Below are positions 63,114-64,000 of a stretch of 64,000 nucleotides of DNA, one piece after another. Position 1 is the first letter of the stretch. The number at the start of each line of letters is the position of its first letter. A program made the translations under genes and the position numbers. The notes under the pieces were generated by a model. It had not been told where the DNA came from. It did no database searches and saw nothing but the letters and a program-made list of their open reading frames with translations. The stretch lies in assembly GCF_024129865.1 (NCBI RefSeq), contig NZ_JAMYFE010000019.1:26813-90812 (forward strand), read 5' to 3'. This DNA comes from Stieleria tagensis. Its GTDB lineage: Bacteria; Planctomycetota; Planctomycetia; Pirellulales; Pirellulaceae.

Positions 63114-63413
63114 TCAAAGTTCATCTATTGCCATTCGTAGAGCCGAGAATGCGACGTATTCAATCGTTGGGCACGCGGTAGTAGCGTCCGGTCCTGCAAG
63201 CCAATCGTCCAGAGCGTCATCGAAGCGAATCACGGTCAGAAAGAGATCGTCGCGTTCGGAGTTGTCAAGCAGCTCGATAAGCTGAGCGCGGTAGCCGTCG
63301 TCTGCGATTCCGTACCGTTCTGCGTATGGAATTAGATCGTGAAGTGCCAATGGAACGATCCTGGGATCAAGTTTGGGCACGGCCGCGTCGGGATGAGGGA
63401 GTCGGTATGCCAT
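63114..63413 (-). CDS. Small hypothetical protein
   Basis: A 99-residue acidic soluble protein (LPHPDAAVPKLDPRIVPLAL; ERDDLFLTVIRFDDALDDWL). No signal peptide, membrane helix or known domain. The ATG at 63413 is preceded in frame by a TTG at 63416. I cannot assign a function. Confidence 0.5.
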   Translation of the reverse strand: MAYRLPHPDAAVPKLDPRIVPLALHDLIPYAERYGIADDGYRAQLIELLDNSERDDLFLTVIRFDDALDDWLAGPDATTACPTIEYVAFSALRMAIDEL

Positions 63414-63561
63414 CAATCAGAAAGGTAGAAACCTGGCTGCGATAACGGTAGCGATGTGCGGGCGGCGTCGATTGCACTTGAAAGCAGACGAAAACGCGCT
63501 GCCGCCGCTCCGTCACCATCGCATGGTTATCCGCAGTTCGCCTCTAATTATACGAGTGCAG

Positions 63562-63855
63562 TCAGTTGACTGGACCACCGGCTTCGCGATCGCGTGTTGG
63601 GGTCGCAAACACAAATAGCGATGCGCCTGTCAGGAGCATGGGAACGGCAACGCCAAGCAGTGCGTCGATCAACAGTGTAGTGGAAGAGCGAGCGACAATT
63701 GCAGCCGTATGTCCGAAAGGCACGATCGTGATACGAGAAATCTCCGAAGAGTTGTGCTCAACGCTTGATCCGAGCCAATCACACAAAAATAGGTGTAGAA
63801 AAAGTGCGACAAGTATCAGCGTGGCGAAGGCGACGAGCTTCTGCGATTGAGTCAT
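63562..63855 (-). CDS. Small two-helix membrane protein
   Basis: A 97-residue protein with hydrophobic helices at about residues 7-26 (LVAFATLILVALFLHLFLCD) and 60-85 (TLLIDALLGVAVPMLLTGAS). It has a short Arg/Asp-rich tail. No family recognised. The opposite-strand frame of similar length has no membrane pattern and is not favoured. Confidence 0.5.
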   Translation of the reverse strand: MTQSQKLVAFATLILVALFLHLFLCDWLGSSVEHNSSEISRITIVPFGHTAAIVARSSTTLLIDALLGVAVPMLLTGASLFVFATPTRDREAGGPVN

Positions 63856-64000
63856 GATGTGTCTTTCAAGCCAGTGTGGAGCTACGCAGAATCTCGGTTC
63901 GGATAACGTCAGAATTTACGGGGAACGGGCGAAAGACTCGCAAGCAGACCATTAAACACGACTCCCGTTCTCCCGTGCAATTCATGGTTCGTCGTGTTCA

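Overview
The window looks like chromosomal DNA from a planctomycete of the Pirellulaceae (Rhodopirellula-like). The evidence is the gene content: two formylglycine-type sulfatases, paired DUF1552/DUF1592 and DUF1501/DUF1553 genes with haem-binding CxxCH motifs, a DUF1559 pilin-like protein followed by a tiny lipoprotein, many exported proteins with unknown domains, few long operons, and frequent GTG/TTG starts. The species cannot be named from the sequence alone.

Layout. 1-8 kb: a truncated membrane protein, an exported SGNH hydrolase, a PHP-type histidinol phosphatase, a DUF2293 protein, an SGNH hydrolase with TPR repeats, and the DUF1559/lipoprotein pair. 8-16 kb: a tRNA-Leu(CAG) with its terminator, a CDP-alcohol phosphatidyltransferase, a sulfatase, a fused acyltransferase/acyl-activating enzyme, and a protein kinase-like gene that has lost its catalytic Asp. 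16-29 kb: two cytochrome-type gene pairs, an ABC-F ATPase, a methyltransferase, an exported isoaspartyl methyltransferase and a Cys/Pro-rich secreted protein. 29.6-37 kb: aconitase with a TPR protein, a sulfatase coupled to an unknown membrane protein, and RarD. 37.7-50.9 kb: a tight six-gene operon (DUF58, two vWA membrane proteins, a 1929-residue coiled-coil membrane protein, a terpenoid-cyclase-fold protein and a BshB1-type deacetylase). 51-64 kb: MtnA, a prepilin peptidase, an exported MsrB, hydrolases, a beta-helix protein, a three-gene overlapping cluster, and small genes among repeats.

The strongest non-coding signal is a set of dispersed palindromic repeats. Family A has arms ending CCGCCAGGGTTCAG. 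Family B has arms reading GGTGTGGAGGATTTATCCGAC. Family C has arms reading AACCCGACGCGTCAGCGAGG. Some sit inside larger units with 12-13 bp terminal inverted repeats, so they look like small non-autonomous elements. Two same-orientation copies flank the six-gene operon. The right end (60.9-63.1 kb) is a repeat graveyard with a segmental duplication, a REP-like inverted repeat and the 3' end of a group II intron.

How genes work together. The operon probably builds a membrane assembly around vWA domains; its MoxR ATPase partner is not in the window. The prepilin peptidase could process the DUF1559 pilin-like protein. The CDP-alcohol transferase and acyltransferase/acyl-activating gene both serve phospholipid metabolism. 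All function calls come from reading translated sequence and motifs; no database search was run.
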